Below, one piece after another: positions 9,253-18,276 of a stretch of DNA of 64,000 nt. The stretch is from Paenibacillus sp. Root444D2. GTDB lineage: Bacteria > Bacillota > Bacilli > Paenibacillales > NBRC-103111. The stretch covers positions 448 through 64,447 of the forward strand of contig NZ_LMEO01000003.1 in NCBI RefSeq assembly GCF_001426375.1, read 5' to 3'. Positions within the stretch are counted from its first letter, which is position 1, and every line of letters starts with the position of its first letter. The translations under genes and the position numbers were made by a program. The notes beneath the pieces were generated by a model, which saw only the letters and a program-made list of their open reading frames with translations, was not told where the DNA came from and searched no databases.

Positions 9253-9693
9253 TTACTCCTGCACAATCTCCATAAGTCTTTCCTTCAGCCGTTGAATTCC
9301 TACTGCGGATGCAGCCGATGTCAAAAAGATTTCGCCTTCTGGCAATGACTGTCTTAGAAGGGTTATAGCTCGATCAATGTCGGCCTTCGGGTGATCAATC
9401 TTCGTTACTACCCCAATCGTTAATACAGGAAACCCCTGTTCAAATCCGGGAGGAAAATAGTTTCTGTACCGGGCAGCATCCTGCACAAGCACAACGACTG
9501 CAGTCTCTTGAGAGGTCGCTATTAGCGAGCGATAATACAGTGGATTTTCGCTGTATTCACCCGGTGTATCAATGATCCAGTCCCGATAGATGAGACTTTG
9601 GGTTTTGGTCGCAGGCTCCGATTCCCCGAACAAGGCTTTAATTAACGTTGATTTCCCAGCACCGACAGCGCCGATCAGCATCACTTTTTTCAT
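9253..9693 (-). CDS. eutP: EutP P-loop protein
   Basis: 146 residues of small GTPase-like fold: Walker A GAVGAGKST at residues 8-16, DTPGEY as the G3-like motif and TKIDH as the G4-like motif. EutP family members occur in most eut operons; the Salmonella protein has been reported as an acetate kinase, so it may make ATP from acetyl phosphate. It lies 4 bp after eutS and 25 bp before eutW. Confidence 0.93.
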   Translation of the reverse strand: MKKVMLIGAVGAGKSTLIKALFGESEPATKTQSLIYRDWIIDTPGEYSENPLYYRSLIATSQETAVVVLVQDAARYRNYFPPGFEQGFPVLTIGVVTKIDHPKADIDRAITLLRQSLPEGEIFLTSAASAVGIQRLKERLMEIVQE

Positions 9694-9697
9694 AAAT

Positions 9698-10039
9698 TCA
9701 AGACCTCGTTATCGGTGCAGTCGCAAATTTCAGCTTATCCTGCAAAAAAGCATTCACAGCTTCAATCGCCATCTCCACAGCAGCCACTTCCCCTGTGAGC
9801 ACGAGCGAGCCAGTGAACCGATCCAGATAACCAATGCCTACATTGGCCGCTTTGGTCGCAATGTCAGCGGCAATGATCGCCGTTTCCGTGGGGGTAAGCG
9901 TTAAAATCCCGATCGCATTCCTCTCCTCAATGCCAAGCTTCGTATACAAAACCGGGTCAGGATTGGCAATCACATGAGCCAGTGTCAGTTGTTTGCCGGG
10001 CACATATTCCTGAATCACTCTCATTTTCTGCTCTTCCAT
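9698..10039 (-). CDS. eutS: Microcompartment shell protein EutS
   Basis: 113 residues with a close match to known Eut[22 protein letters not shown], then [22 protein letters not shown] and [14 protein letters not shown]. It is a circularly permuted BMC-domain hexamer of the shell. The ATG at 10039 is chosen because GAGGAGG lies in front; it overlaps eutN by 19 bp. The internal ATG five codons later is less well supported. Confidence 0.95.
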   Translation of the reverse strand: MEEQKMRVIQEYVPGKQLTLAHVIANPDPVLYTKLGIEERNAIGILTLTPTETAIIAADIATKAANVGIGYLDRFTGSLVLTGEVAAVEMAIEAVNAFLQDKLKFATAPITRS

Positions 10040-10323
10040 ACGTCCTCCTCGGTTTCATGGGCGACCTCATAGCTATCTACAATGCCTACGATCATGGCAT
10101 CGATAGGAACCATTTTATCCGTGAACAAGGTTCGGGCAGGACTCCCTCTGGAGACGATCACATTCTCGCCAACACCAGCTCCAATACGGTCTGCGGCAAT
10201 GACCGGAGTGCCCGCTTCGCTGTCTTTGAAATCCATCGGCTGGATCACTAACAATTTCAAATTGTCCATGCCCACTTCTTTTTGCGTAGCCCATACACTG
10301 CCGATTACTTTTCCTAAAAACAT
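10021..10323 (-). CDS. eutN: Microcompartment vertex protein EutN
   Basis: 100 residues of the EutN/CcmL pentamer family, which caps shell vertices. [26 protein letters not shown] and the [19 protein letters not shown] loop are family hallmarks. It follows the flavoprotein-like gene by 6 bp and overlaps the start of eutS. Confidence 0.94.
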   Translation of the reverse strand: MFLGKVIGSVWATQKEVGMDNLKLLVIQPMDFKDSEAGTPVIAADRIGAGVGENVIVSRGSPARTLFTDKMVPIDAMIVGIVDSYEVAHETEEDVWKSRK

Positions 10324-10329
10324 AGGACC

Positions 10330-11157
10330 TCACCCTTCAGCCGCATATTCGATCGTGATGCCCTTCTCTTTCAGCATGTCCTGGGCCAGTGAAGATATGA
10401 TCGTTCTCTTGCCAACTCGAAGTAGGCGAAGAGGTTTACTCTTGGATTCCCGCGCCACCCAATCCGCTGAGATGAGCCTTCCTTCATAAACGATGTGCCC
10501 GTTATCCTCGGTTCGCTCGTCTTTTTTTATGGAGCTGTTGGGTTCAGTGATTTCTGTCTCTGAGTTTGGACGGATTTTATTCACAACCATTTCAGCCAGC
10601 TGCTTCAATGGACCAAATTCAACACCATACATTTGCAGTTCCATTTTGTAATAATCAAAAAGGTTTACATAAGGCTTAGGCATTGTTATTGTCTTGAGCG
10701 TCCGTCGGTCAGCCCGCTTCAACCCAGAGATATCATCGCCGATGAGTACAAATTTATTCTGAACCAACGTGGAAAAGATGATCTCCGATATGATGGTCCC
10801 TTTCATGCCAAGAGCGGCCCTTGCCGCATTATCTAGATCAATTTCCGGGATCACGATTCCCTCATATTCGAGAGGCACCTCTAGAGGAGACGGGGCGAAT
10901 TCGTCAGATGCAATCGTTTTTCCGCGACCACCGCATTCAATTTGGTGCTTCCCCAGCCAAGAAGAAGCCTCGCCATCCAGGAACAAAATATCATGATTAA
11001 CCTGGTGATTATTTAACCATATAAAATGATCGGTAAAAGCCTCATGAGCCGTACTGTCGTAAAAAATATAAAGCACCTTAGGCCGCTTGACTGCTTGCTT
11101 CTCCAAAGAGTCAATGAGCTCACGAACAATAGATTCGACCATTTGCTTGATCTCCAC
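10330..11157 (-). CDS. Flavoprotein-like microcompartment-associated protein with encapsulation-type helix
   Basis: 275 residues. The first 20 (MEIKQMVESIVRELIDSLEK) form an amphipathic helix resembling cargo-targeting peptides of BMC enzymes. The middle (about 25-190) resembles the flavoprotein-type proteins found beside pduL and eutN in Firmicute eut loci; this is from memory and moderately sure. The last 55 residues carry a short module (RLISADWV, then SLAQDMLKEKGITIEY) whose pattern A-x-D-x-LK-(D/E)-(R/K)-G-I also occurs at the N-terminus of the neighbouring PduL protein. Its ATG directly follows the pduL stop. Exact reaction unknown. Confidence 0.65.
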   Translation of the reverse strand: MEIKQMVESIVRELIDSLEKQAVKRPKVLYIFYDSTAHEAFTDHFIWLNNHQVNHDILFLDGEASSWLGKHQIECGGRGKTIASDEFAPSPLEVPLEYEGIVIPEIDLDNAARAALGMKGTIISEIIFSTLVQNKFVLIGDDISGLKRADRRTLKTITMPKPYVNLFDYYKMELQMYGVEFGPLKQLAEMVVNKIRPNSETEITEPNSSIKKDERTEDNGHIVYEGRLISADWVARESKSKPLRLLRVGKRTIISSLAQDMLKEKGITIEYAAEG

Positions 11158-11952
11158 CTAGAGCTGCCTCCTTTCGGCACGCGTGATTTCACCGTTTTTG
11201 CCGATCATCTGAACCTTATCCCCTATATTCAAATGGGCAGCATTCGCTTCATCCAAGTCGATATGAAAATCCAGTGAAAAATGCGCGCTAACCCTCACGA
11301 TCGTATCAGCAAAAATAATCGGCCGCTCCCCCATGGCTTGGACAATGAGGCGATCTCCTTCGTTGACCTGAAAGATATGGGCATCTTCTGGAGACATGTG
11401 CACATGATTTTTGGCAATGATCAGTCCCTGCTGCAAAACGACCGTTCCGCTCGCACCGACGAGTGTAATACTTGGTGTACCTTGGATATCACCAGATAAT
11501 CGGACCGGAGGATGAACGCCTAGCACATATCCGTCTGTACGCGAGATCTCCACTTGGGTCGCTCCACGTGAAGGACCAAGAATGCGGACATGTTGGATGA
11601 TCCCTTTAGGACCAACTAATGTCACGGTTTCACGTGCAGCGAACTGACCTTTTTGAGACAGCTCACGGAGTGGAGTTAACGAGTAATTAGCGCCGAACAA
11701 CGCTTTAACATGCTCGGGAGAAAGGTGAACATGGCGGTTCGAAACGCCGACTGGAATGAGCTTGAGCCCAATATCCTCGCTTCCGGGAAGGATTGTTGAC
11801 TCCGAAGGGGCCATGCGCTGCAATGAGATTCCCCTATCTTTTAAAAAGTCAGCAGCTGCCGGTGTCAGCTTATCTCCGTCCGTTATCGGAAACGGGTTTG
11901 GCAGGCCTTTTATCAGTTGCGTACGCAGATGCGTTTCCGTAATAAGCGTCAT
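11158..11952 (-). CDS. pduL: PduL-type phosphotransacylase (EutD role)
   Basis: 264 residues. It converts acetyl-CoA plus phosphate to acetyl phosphate and recycles CoA inside the compartment. The core (from about residue 60) has both zinc-binding signatures of the family: SNRHVHLSPEHV and KNHVHMSPEDA. The extra N-terminal 55 residues hold a module (LTPAAADFLKDRGISLQR) like the tail of the flavoprotein-like neighbour, perhaps for targeting. Gene spacing of 8 bp from eutM puts it firmly in the operon. No Pta-type EutD is seen. Confidence 0.92.
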   Translation of the reverse strand: MTLITETHLRTQLIKGLPNPFPITDGDKLTPAAADFLKDRGISLQRMAPSESTILPGSEDIGLKLIPVGVSNRHVHLSPEHVKALFGANYSLTPLRELSQKGQFAARETVTLVGPKGIIQHVRILGPSRGATQVEISRTDGYVLGVHPPVRLSGDIQGTPSITLVGASGTVVLQQGLIIAKNHVHMSPEDAHIFQVNEGDRLIVQAMGERPIIFADTIVRVSAHFSLDFHIDLDEANAAHLNIGDKVQMIGKNGEITRAERRQL

Positions 11953-11960
11953 AGACGTAT

Positions 11961-12248
11961 TTAACCTTCGAGTTTAGGAAGAATGAACTCAATGTCGGAA
12001 TGCGGACGAGGAATGACGTGAACAGAAACAAGCTCTCCCACTTTTTCCGCAGCTGCAGCCCCTGCATCCGTGGCCGCCTTTACAGCCCCAACATCTCCTC
12101 TGACCATGACCGTGACCAGTCCTCCGCCAACATGAACTTTACCAACCAATCTCACATTCGCTGCCTTGACCATGGCGTCTGCCGCTTCAATTGAACCTAC
12201 CAAGCCTTTCGTTTCCACTAAACCTAAAGCTGCCATTTCTCCGGCCAT
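11961..12248 (-). CDS. eutM: Major hexameric shell protein EutM
   Basis: 95 residues, a single BMC domain: [26 protein letters not shown], then [20 protein letters not shown] and a C-terminal VHVIPRPH. This is the usual major facet protein of eut shells. It lies between eutE and pduL with 17- and 8-bp gaps. Confidence 0.96.
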   Translation of the reverse strand: MAGEMAALGLVETKGLVGSIEAADAMVKAANVRLVGKVHVGGGLVTVMVRGDVGAVKAATDAGAAAAEKVGELVSVHVIPRPHSDIEFILPKLEG

Positions 12249-12265
12249 TTGAATTTCCTCCTCTG

Positions 12266-13753
12266 TTATGTATGCAATTGCATTTCGGAAAGTACGCTTT
12301 TAATGATCTGCGCAACTTCATCGCGCGTAATACTAAGTTTATTAGAGCTTTCCAAACTCTCCGCTACTAGCGCTACAACACGGTTCGTATCGGGCTCCGC
12401 CCTCATCTCTTTAATGCCAAAAGCAACACGTTTAATATTCAGCAAATGCTGCGGACTAATATTATCGGATGTGATGTTATTGCCATAGGAACCACAACCC
12501 AGCGTCATCGATGGCATAATCCCTGTCGTTGCACCAATCCCCCCAAACGTCGTGCCTGTATTCACCACAATGCGTGATGCTGGTTTCTCCAGCCCGAACG
12601 CCTCAATGATCGACAAGTCCTCGCCATGAATGCCGAGTGTATGTCCAAGACCTCCGAGCTCCAACAAATCGATGCATCTATGACAGCCTTCTTGCCAGTC
12701 ACTAACGGTATATAAAGCAAGCACAGGACTGAGTTTTTCCATGGAAAATGGATACGCGTGTCCTACCTCCGACTCTTCAGCGACCAGTACCCTTGCATTC
12801 TCCGGAACGATTATGCCAGCCTTGCCCGCAATCACTTGCGGAGAACGGCCAACCACATTCGGGTTCATCCCTTTTCCAATGGTGAGGATCGAGCCAACCT
12901 TTTCTTTTTCCTCCGTATTTAAAAAGTAAGCCCCTTGCCGCTTCAATTCCGCGACCAGCTCCGCTTTTACTGCTTGATCGACGACAAGCGCTTGTTCCGA
13001 AGCGCAGATCGTTCCGTAGTCGAACGTTTTGCTTTGCAAAATCAGGTGCACAGCTCGGGGGATATTCGCACTCTGATGTATATAAACCGGAACGTTGCCG
13101 GGACCGACACCGTAGGCGGGCTTGCCGGAGCTGTAAGCGGCCTTGACCATTGCGGTTCCACCCGTTGCCAAGATGAGATCGGTCAGTTTATGCTTCATCA
13201 GTTCGCCGCTCGCCTCAAGGGACGGAAACGATAGACAATGAATCAGCCCGGGAGGGGCTCCTGCCTTCTCAGCCGCAGCACGCATGACGGCTGCCGACTC
13301 CTGTGAGCAGCGCAGAGCCGATGGATGCGGACTGATCACGATGGCGTTTCTTGATTTAAGTGCGATCATGCATTTGAACAAAACGGTCGATGTCGGGTTC
13401 GTTGAAGGTATAATCGCAGCAACGATACCGACCGGTTGAGCGATTTCCCAGACTTGCTTCACATCATCTTTACGGATGATACCGACCGTTTGCATATCCT
13501 TGATCGCCGAGTAGACTTCTCTCGCAACGAAGAGATTTTTCTCTTTTTTATCGGCAACTTTTCCGAAGCCTGTCTCTTCTACGGCCATTGCACCCAGCCG
13601 CTCCGCTTCCGACTCCGCCGCTTGAGCCATGGCGGCTACGATGGCGTCAATTTGCGATTGCGTCATTTTCTCCAGTTGTTTTTGTGCCGCCTTCGCCTCT
13701 TGAAGGAAATGGCGGACCTCCTGGATCGCTTGTAAATCGCTATCGAGCTTCAT
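12266..13753 (-). CDS. eutE: CoA-acylating acetaldehyde dehydrogenase
   Basis: 495 residues, normal for EutE/PduP. It oxidises acetaldehyde to acetyl-CoA with NAD+ inside the compartment. The catalytic Cys lies in [13 protein letters not shown] near residue 250; [16 protein letters not shown] and [11 protein letters not shown] are typical of the family. The N-terminal 18 residues ([17 protein letters not shown]) may serve as the encapsulation helix. Its ATG overlaps the eutK-like stop by 4 bp. No partner alcohol dehydrogenase (eutG) is in the window. Confidence 0.95.
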   Translation of the reverse strand: MKLDSDLQAIQEVRHFLQEAKAAQKQLEKMTQSQIDAIVAAMAQAAESEAERLGAMAVEETGFGKVADKKEKNLFVAREVYSAIKDMQTVGIIRKDDVKQVWEIAQPVGIVAAIIPSTNPTSTVLFKCMIALKSRNAIVISPHPSALRCSQESAAVMRAAAEKAGAPPGLIHCLSFPSLEASGELMKHKLTDLILATGGTAMVKAAYSSGKPAYGVGPGNVPVYIHQSANIPRAVHLILQSKTFDYGTICASEQALVVDQAVKAELVAELKRQGAYFLNTEEKEKVGSILTIGKGMNPNVVGRSPQVIAGKAGIIVPENARVLVAEESEVGHAYPFSMEKLSPVLALYTVSDWQEGCHRCIDLLELGGLGHTLGIHGEDLSIIEAFGLEKPASRIVVNTGTTFGGIGATTGIMPSMTLGCGSYGNNITSDNISPQHLLNIKRVAFGIKEMRAEPDTNRVVALVAESLESSNKLSITRDEVAQIIKSVLSEMQLHT

Positions 13754-14262
13754 GTCACGGGATCTCCCCCTTCAGCATCCATCCTCGTGAAAAGCTTGAC
13801 CAATTCGGCCTTGCTAACCAATTGGATATCCCGACCGGTTATGGGGAATCGAGGCGTATTATGCGCAAGCTCTCTGAGCTGTGCTACGGTCATTTTGCTC
13901 CAATTCGGTTCGCTCTTTTCGTGCATTGCTGACGCCTTAATGAGCTCCACCTTCGGCGAATCTTTCGGCTGGTTTTTGGACCAAGCCTCCTGAATCATCG
14001 CGTGTACGGAAGGATCAGGTCGCGGTATAACGTGTGTGGATAACAGCTTGCCTACTCTCTTCGCTTCTGCCGCACCTGCATCCACGGCAGCTTTGACCGC
14101 TGCAACATCGCCCAGAATATAGATCGTTACGATACCGGCATCCACTTTTTCATAGGTCGTTACCTTCACATCTGCGGTTTTGGCTGCAGCATCTGCGGCT
14201 GCAATTAATGCGGGCAGACCGTAAGTTTCGATCATGCCCAAAGACATCAATCTTTCATCCAT
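13750..14262 (-). CDS. eutK: EutK-like BMC shell protein with C-terminal SAP/Rho-N-like extension
   Basis: 170 residues. Residues 1-95 are a BMC domain (MSLGMIETYGLPALIAAADAAAKT, then YILGDVAAVKAAVDAGAAEA). A charged linker follows, and residues 127-165 (MTVAQLRELAHNTPRFPI, then VSKAELVKLF) resemble the Rho-N/SAP helix-extended-helix fold that binds nucleic acid. Enteric EutK also has a BMC domain plus a small possibly nucleic-acid-binding tail. The tail assignment is by pattern only. It is coupled to eutE. Confidence 0.8.
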   Translation of the reverse strand: MDERLMSLGMIETYGLPALIAAADAAAKTADVKVTTYEKVDAGIVTIYILGDVAAVKAAVDAGAAEAKRVGKLLSTHVIPRPDPSVHAMIQEAWSKNQPKDSPKVELIKASAMHEKSEPNWSKMTVAQLRELAHNTPRFPITGRDIQLVSKAELVKLFTRMDAEGGDPVT

Positions 14263-14281
14263 TTGTAAACACCTGCTTCTT

Positions 14282-14947
14282 TTACCCTATTTTCTTAGGT
14301 TCTCGAGCAATGCTTCGAACGGCTTCCGCGAACGCTTCTGCTGCTGCCGTACAAGCAGATTGACTGCCTGTCAATAATCCTCCCGCAAAGTTCGTCTCCG
14401 TCGGCGGACCATAAAACTTGCACATGCGTACATCGGCCGCCTTCAGTGCGGCATCGAGTGCGAAAACGGCTTCGAGTGGCGGAGCAATCAAATAGGCAAG
14501 AGGCTCTCCTTCTTGAATTTCCGCCAATGTAGACAGATAAGAACCGGTTCTGGAGACTACATGAGCATAGTAAGCATGCGTTCCCTCGTCGTTGAGGGAG
14601 TAAAAACAAGCCCCAGTCTCCATCACCTGGATAGCCGCATCAAGCCCGCTTCTCACTTCGGCGGGCGATGCACCGCCTATGATCCCTATAAATTCTCCTG
14701 ATAGCGGTCCAGAAGCATGACCTGATCCCGCATAAAATGAACGAGCATATACCACTTCGACTGCTGCATTCTTCGTTGCTTCATCAATAGCGGTGTAACC
14801 CACATCATCGATGCTGGACGTTAACAGACCGAGGCTGCGAATGCCTGGCTTCAATTCCAATTGAAGTGCCAAGCCGGCATCCACATTAGGGATGATCCTA
14901 ACTGCGAGCGGAATGGCTCGAATTGGTTGTTGTTTCACTCCTTTCAC
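14282..14947 (-). CDS. eutL: Tandem-BMC shell protein EutL
   Basis: 221 residues, the length of EutL trimers with two permuted BMC domains and a gated pore. AVRIIPNVDAGLALQLEL at the start and FYGPPTETNFAGGLLTGS near the end match the family. First gene of the operon. The start is a GTG at 14947 with AGGTGAAGAG in front; it lies just past the leader terminator, so expression depends on antitermination. Confidence 0.92.
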   Translation of the reverse strand: MKGVKQQPIRAIPLAVRIIPNVDAGLALQLELKPGIRSLGLLTSSIDDVGYTAIDEATKNAAVEVVYARSFYAGSGHASGPLSGEFIGIIGGASPAEVRSGLDAAIQVMETGACFYSLNDEGTHAYYAHVVSRTGSYLSTLAEIQEGEPLAYLIAPPLEAVFALDAALKAADVRMCKFYGPPTETNFAGGLLTGSQSACTAAAEAFAEAVRSIAREPKKIG

Positions 14948-14971
14948 CTCTTCACCTAAATGAATGAAAAC

Positions 14972-15031
14972 AAAAAGGTGCCCAGGTGCAGAGAACGACT
15001 TGTCGTTCTTGGACCTAAGGCACCTTTGCCT
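14972..15031 (-). promoter_or_regulatory. eut leader attenuator: ANTAR-type hairpin overlapping an intrinsic terminator
   Basis: Reading the minus strand: AGGC-AAAGGT-GCCT (15031 to 15018) is a 4-bp stem with a hexaloop whose first base is A and fourth is G, the signature of ANTAR P2 hairpins. It overlaps the 5' arm (AAGGTGCC) of a strong terminator whose 3' arm GGCACCTT ends in a T run at 14972-14976; an inner GAACGA/TCGTTC stem strengthens it. The two folds exclude each other, as known for EutV control. I could not find a convincing P1 hairpin upstream. Confidence 0.75.
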
Positions 15032-15048
15032 GCTATTTATGCTTTTGA

Positions 15049-15156
15049 TTATGGATATGCGGGTTGTACAAGGAATATTCCAGGTTGTTGTCCATCTTGC
15101 CTTGTTGGAGTAATTTCTTTCAGCGCGAGCTCCAGCTTTCTTGCTAGATCGTTCAT
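15049..15156 (-). CDS. 35-aa leader ORF upstream of the eut attenuator
   Basis: A short ORF starts with ATG at 15156 behind GGAGGAATT, a strong ribosome site, and encodes 35 residues ending LVQPAYP. Its first half (MNDLARKLELALKEI) is a regular amphipathic helix resembling BMC encapsulation peptides. It ends 18 bases before the P2-like hairpin. It may be a translated leader that tunes the attenuator, or a tiny compartment-targeted protein. No function is proven. Confidence 0.55.
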   Translation of the reverse strand: MNDLARKLELALKEITPTRQDGQQPGIFLVQPAYP

Positions 15157-15191
15157 AATTCCTCCGGAAGGTAACTTTGTAAGGCTAGTTT

Positions 15192-15219
15192 ATCATATTA
15201 ATAATAGAGATTAGAACAA
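15192..15219 (-). promoter_or_regulatory. Probable sigma-A promoter of the eut operon
   Basis: TTGTTC (15219-15214) and TATGAT (15197-15192) with a 16-bp spacer on the minus strand, upstream of the leader ORF and downstream of the terminator of the previous operon. Confidence 0.5.
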
Positions 15220-15220
15220 G

Positions 15221-15259
15221 AAAAACCGTCCATTCACATTGAATTGTGATACAGACGGT
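15221..15259 (-). terminator. Terminator after the GGDEF-EAL gene
   Basis: On the minus strand ACCGTC pairs with GACGGT, with an inner TCACA/TGTGA stem, followed by TTTTTC. It lies 90 bp past the GGDEF-EAL stop and insulates the eut promoter. Confidence 0.75.
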
Positions 15260-15350
15260 GGTTTAAATCTTATATAAAATCTAGATATTTATTAAAGGAA
15301 TTCCTAGTTCGTTATGGACAAAATTCATGATTTTACAGGGCTTAATCAAA

Positions 15351-17699
15351 TCAATATTCACTTTTCAGAGACCATACCCGCTCAGTAAACTCATCGGCCG
15401 GTATCGGTCTGCTGATCAAATACCCCTGAACGCCATCACAACCTTGCTCACGCAAGTAAGAAAGCTGTTCACTCGATTCGACGCCTTCGGCGATTACTTT
15501 CATGTTTAGGCTATGCGCCAATTTGATAATACCACTTATGATCAATTCGTCTTTTGGAGACATGTTTAGGTTATCGATAAAAGACTTGTCCATTTTCAAA
15601 TAATCGAATGAAAAATGCTTCAAATAACTAAGCGAAGAATAACCCACTCCAAAATCATCGATGGAAATAGATATACCTAGCTCTTTAATTTCTTCAAGCA
15701 CCTTCATCGTATGTTGGGTATTCTGCAGCAGCATACTTTCCGTTATCTCAATTTCAAGCCACTGAGGATCTAGCTCCGTTTCCCGCAAAATTTGCCCAAT
15801 CGTTCGGACTAAATGCTCATTTTGCAATTGAATGGAGGAAAGATTAACCGACATAACAATAGGTGGAAACCCTGCATCTTGCCACGCTTTATTCTGCCTA
15901 CATGCCGTACTTAACACCCATTCCCCGATGGGCAGGATCAATCCACTCTCCTCGGCAATCGGAATAAACTGAACAGGTGACATTTGTCCCAATTCTTGAT
16001 TTTTCCATCGAATGAGGGCCTCTACACCGTTAATTTTATCATTAGTCAAATCGATCTTCGGTTGAAAATGCAAATAAAACTCTTCGCGCTCGATCGCTTT
16101 GTGCAAATTAGAATGTATCTTGTGCTTGGCTTCATTAAGCTCTTGAATACTTTTCGAATATACGCTGTATGTGTTTCCACCGGATTCTTTGGCCCGATAC
16201 ATAGAGGCATCTGCATTTCTGATCAGCGTTTCCACATCGGTCCCATGTTCAGGATATATACAAATCCCTATACTGGTCGTTATATATAATTCTCTTTTAT
16301 TCAAATAAAAAGGTTCAGCTAATGCTTGTAAGATTACATCGGCAACTGGTATGACCTCATCTATATGGCTTAGATTTGGAAAAATAATCGTAAATTCATC
16401 GCCCCCCAGCCTTGATACGATAGATCCTTCCGGAACAGATTGGATAATGCGCTTAGACACATCTATTAATAGAAGATCACCTGTATGATGCCCCAGCGTA
16501 TCATTTACTTGTTTGAATTTATCTAAATCAAGAAACATTAATCCGACTAAGGCGTTGTCGTTGTTACGAGCTTTTTCCAATGTTTCAGCCATACATTCTT
16601 GAAAATTGCTTCGGTTCGGCAGCCCGGTTATTTCATCAAAGTAAGCCATTCTATGAATAATCTGTTCGGCTTGCTTCTGCTCGGTAATATCCTTAGCAAT
16701 TCCATAGACCCCAACAATTTGATCGTTCACTACCGTCGGACCACAAGTTATGAACAGATCACGGGTTGTACCCTCTTTTGTTAAAAAGCCCATTGTAAAT
16801 TGTTGCGGATTTCCCAGCAGCGCCTGTTCTATATGACGTATCACTTCTTGTTTCTCTGTAGAAATCGCATACTCGAATAAATTAACGTCCATTATATTCT
16901 CTGGGGAATAGCCAAGTATTTTTTCTAACATCGGGTTAATACTCGTAATTTTACCTGATAGATCCAGTGTGAATACAATATCTGGATTACGGTCAAATAA
17001 AGACTGGTAGCGTTGTTTGCTTTCTTCTATTTTATAAATATGCTTATTATACGCTGAGATAAAGAAGTTAATAACTAGCATAAGGAAGACCGCAAAAATG
17101 ATCTCGATAAGTAGACCACTTGAATTAGTTTGTTTCAGAAAATGATACAATATAATGGCTACTACTAATAAAGAAACTTGCATTTTAACAATCTTAATCA
17201 TTGAAATTTCATTAAAAAAAGGAATTTTACTTACAAATTTCATGATTCCTGCACGTATTAATAAGTTAACATTCTCGAAAACAAAGGTAATGCAAATAAC
17301 TTGAATGATCACTGGTAGTTGGGTTGTAAACTGCAGAATTGCTGCTGCACATACCATACTAATAAAATACATGCCTAACGTTGAAAATAACCGATACCAG
17401 TTAATTCTATAAAATGGTTTGGTGGCTAGCAAAAAAAACATTATGGCGCTTACAAGGATAGGAACCGTACTTGCTGAAATTCCCATAGAATACATCAAGT
17501 AAAGAATTCCTAACGTTGATCCATTATACAAAAGTCCATTAGCCATTTTAATTGGAAATATGTCAACTATTAAAGTTAAGACGCATATAAGAATTATAGG
17601 TTCCCAAACTCTATTAGATTGAAGAAATTCCAGACAGATAAATGTTGTGTAAATTCCAGTTAAGAATAATATCAGAGTGTATAGATTTTTATCCTTCAT
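15351..17699 (-). CDS. Membrane-bound PAS-GGDEF-EAL cyclic-di-GMP protein
   Basis: 782 residues. About 200 N-terminal residues hold seven or so membrane helices. A PAS domain follows (about 220-340), then a GGDEF domain with intact RLGGDEFTII near 432 and an EAL domain with intact EALIRW near 559 and the DDFGVGYSSL loop. Both active sites look complete, so it could make or break cyclic di-GMP. It overlaps the DUF5317 gene by 11 bp and so belongs to the peptide/regulator cassette upstream. Effect direction cannot be read from sequence. Confidence 0.9.
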   Translation of the reverse strand: MKDKNLYTLILFLTGIYTTFICLEFLQSNRVWEPIILICVLTLIVDIFPIKMANGLLYNGSTLGILYLMYSMGISASTVPILVSAIMFFLLATKPFYRINWYRLFSTLGMYFISMVCAAAILQFTTQLPVIIQVICITFVFENVNLLIRAGIMKFVSKIPFFNEISMIKIVKMQVSLLVVAIILYHFLKQTNSSGLLIEIIFAVFLMLVINFFISAYNKHIYKIEESKQRYQSLFDRNPDIVFTLDLSGKITSINPMLEKILGYSPENIMDVNLFEYAISTEKQEVIRHIEQALLGNPQQFTMGFLTKEGTTRDLFITCGPTVVNDQIVGVYGIAKDITEQKQAEQIIHRMAYFDEITGLPNRSNFQECMAETLEKARNNDNALVGLMFLDLDKFKQVNDTLGHHTGDLLLIDVSKRIIQSVPEGSIVSRLGGDEFTIIFPNLSHIDEVIPVADVILQALAEPFYLNKRELYITTSIGICIYPEHGTDVETLIRNADASMYRAKESGGNTYSVYSKSIQELNEAKHKIHSNLHKAIEREEFYLHFQPKIDLTNDKINGVEALIRWKNQELGQMSPVQFIPIAEESGLILPIGEWVLSTACRQNKAWQDAGFPPIVMSVNLSSIQLQNEHLVRTIGQILRETELDPQWLEIEITESMLLQNTQHTMKVLEEIKELGISISIDDFGVGYSSLSYLKHFSFDYLKMDKSFIDNLNMSPKDELIISGIIKLAHSLNMKVIAEGVESSEQLSYLREQGCDGVQGYLISRPIPADEFTERVWSLKSEY

Positions 17700-18213
17700 G
17701 CTGCTCCCTCTTTGAAGTGGTTCCTAATAGATATCGAATAAATCCGAAGCCTACACTAATATCTCCAATACTTATCACATGTTTGAAAAAAGGAATCCAA
17801 TCTCCCAACCACCAATAATTGGAAGTATTCATTAGTTGATGTCGAGGGTCGTCTGTAACAAAAGCAGAACCATTATACCCAGACATCATCAGAGCCTTTT
17901 CTGATACTGGCATTAATCCACCGTGTATACTAATGGCAAATAAATTAAACAAGGCACCAAAACATATGAAAATAATTCCTGGTAAATGCCTGTTCATCCA
18001 TAAGCCTAAGATCATTGTAGCAAATGAAAGTTCAAGTAGAATAGGATAATCGCGCCCCGTTCTATTACTCAACCAATAAATAAAAATTTGGAAAGCAAAG
18101 GTACCGATCAATAAATAAGGCATTCTGAAAGCTGCAAAGGAATCAACAATTGTCAATAAATTGCGTTTTAGAATGATACAAAGTAGAAGGCCTGCAAGTA
18201 TGAAGTAAATCAT
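17689..18213 (-). CDS. DUF5317 family membrane protein
   Basis: 174 residues with about five hydrophobic helices (MIYFILAGLLLCIILKRNLL at the start), matching my memory of DUF5317. Function unknown. It begins with AAAGGAATG before the ATG, follows the 31-aa peptide gene after a terminator-like hairpin, and overlaps the GGDEF-EAL gene. The pairing suggests a membrane partner or sensor for that enzyme, which is inference. Confidence 0.75.
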   Translation of the reverse strand: MIYFILAGLLLCIILKRNLLTIVDSFAAFRMPYLLIGTFAFQIFIYWLSNRTGRDYPILLELSFATMILGLWMNRHLPGIIFICFGALFNLFAISIHGGLMPVSEKALMMSGYNGSAFVTDDPRHQLMNTSNYWWLGDWIPFFKHVISIGDISVGFGFIRYLLGTTSKREQHEG

Positions 18214-18241
18214 ATATGTTCATTCCTTTATATAAAAAATG

Positions 18242-18270
18242 AAAGGAACTAGGTTTTGCCTAGCTCCTTT
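18242..18270 (-). terminator. Hairpin between peptide gene and DUF5317 gene
   Basis: On the minus strand AAAGGAGCTAGG pairs with CCTAGTTCCTTT (one G-T pair) around a 5-nt loop and is followed by CATTTTTT. It probably stops most transcripts after the short peptide gene and lets part read into the membrane genes. Confidence 0.7.
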
Positions 18271-18276
18271 TTGGGA

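Noticed and set aside
15032..15120. Search for the second ANTAR hairpin (P1)
   Set aside because: ACAAGG/CCTTGT and GGAATATTCC can pair, but no hexaloop with A1 and G4 was found, so I do not call P1.
14960..15214. A plus-strand open frame over the eut leader
   Set aside because: It runs antisense to the terminator, the leader ORF and the promoter, and has no ribosome site.
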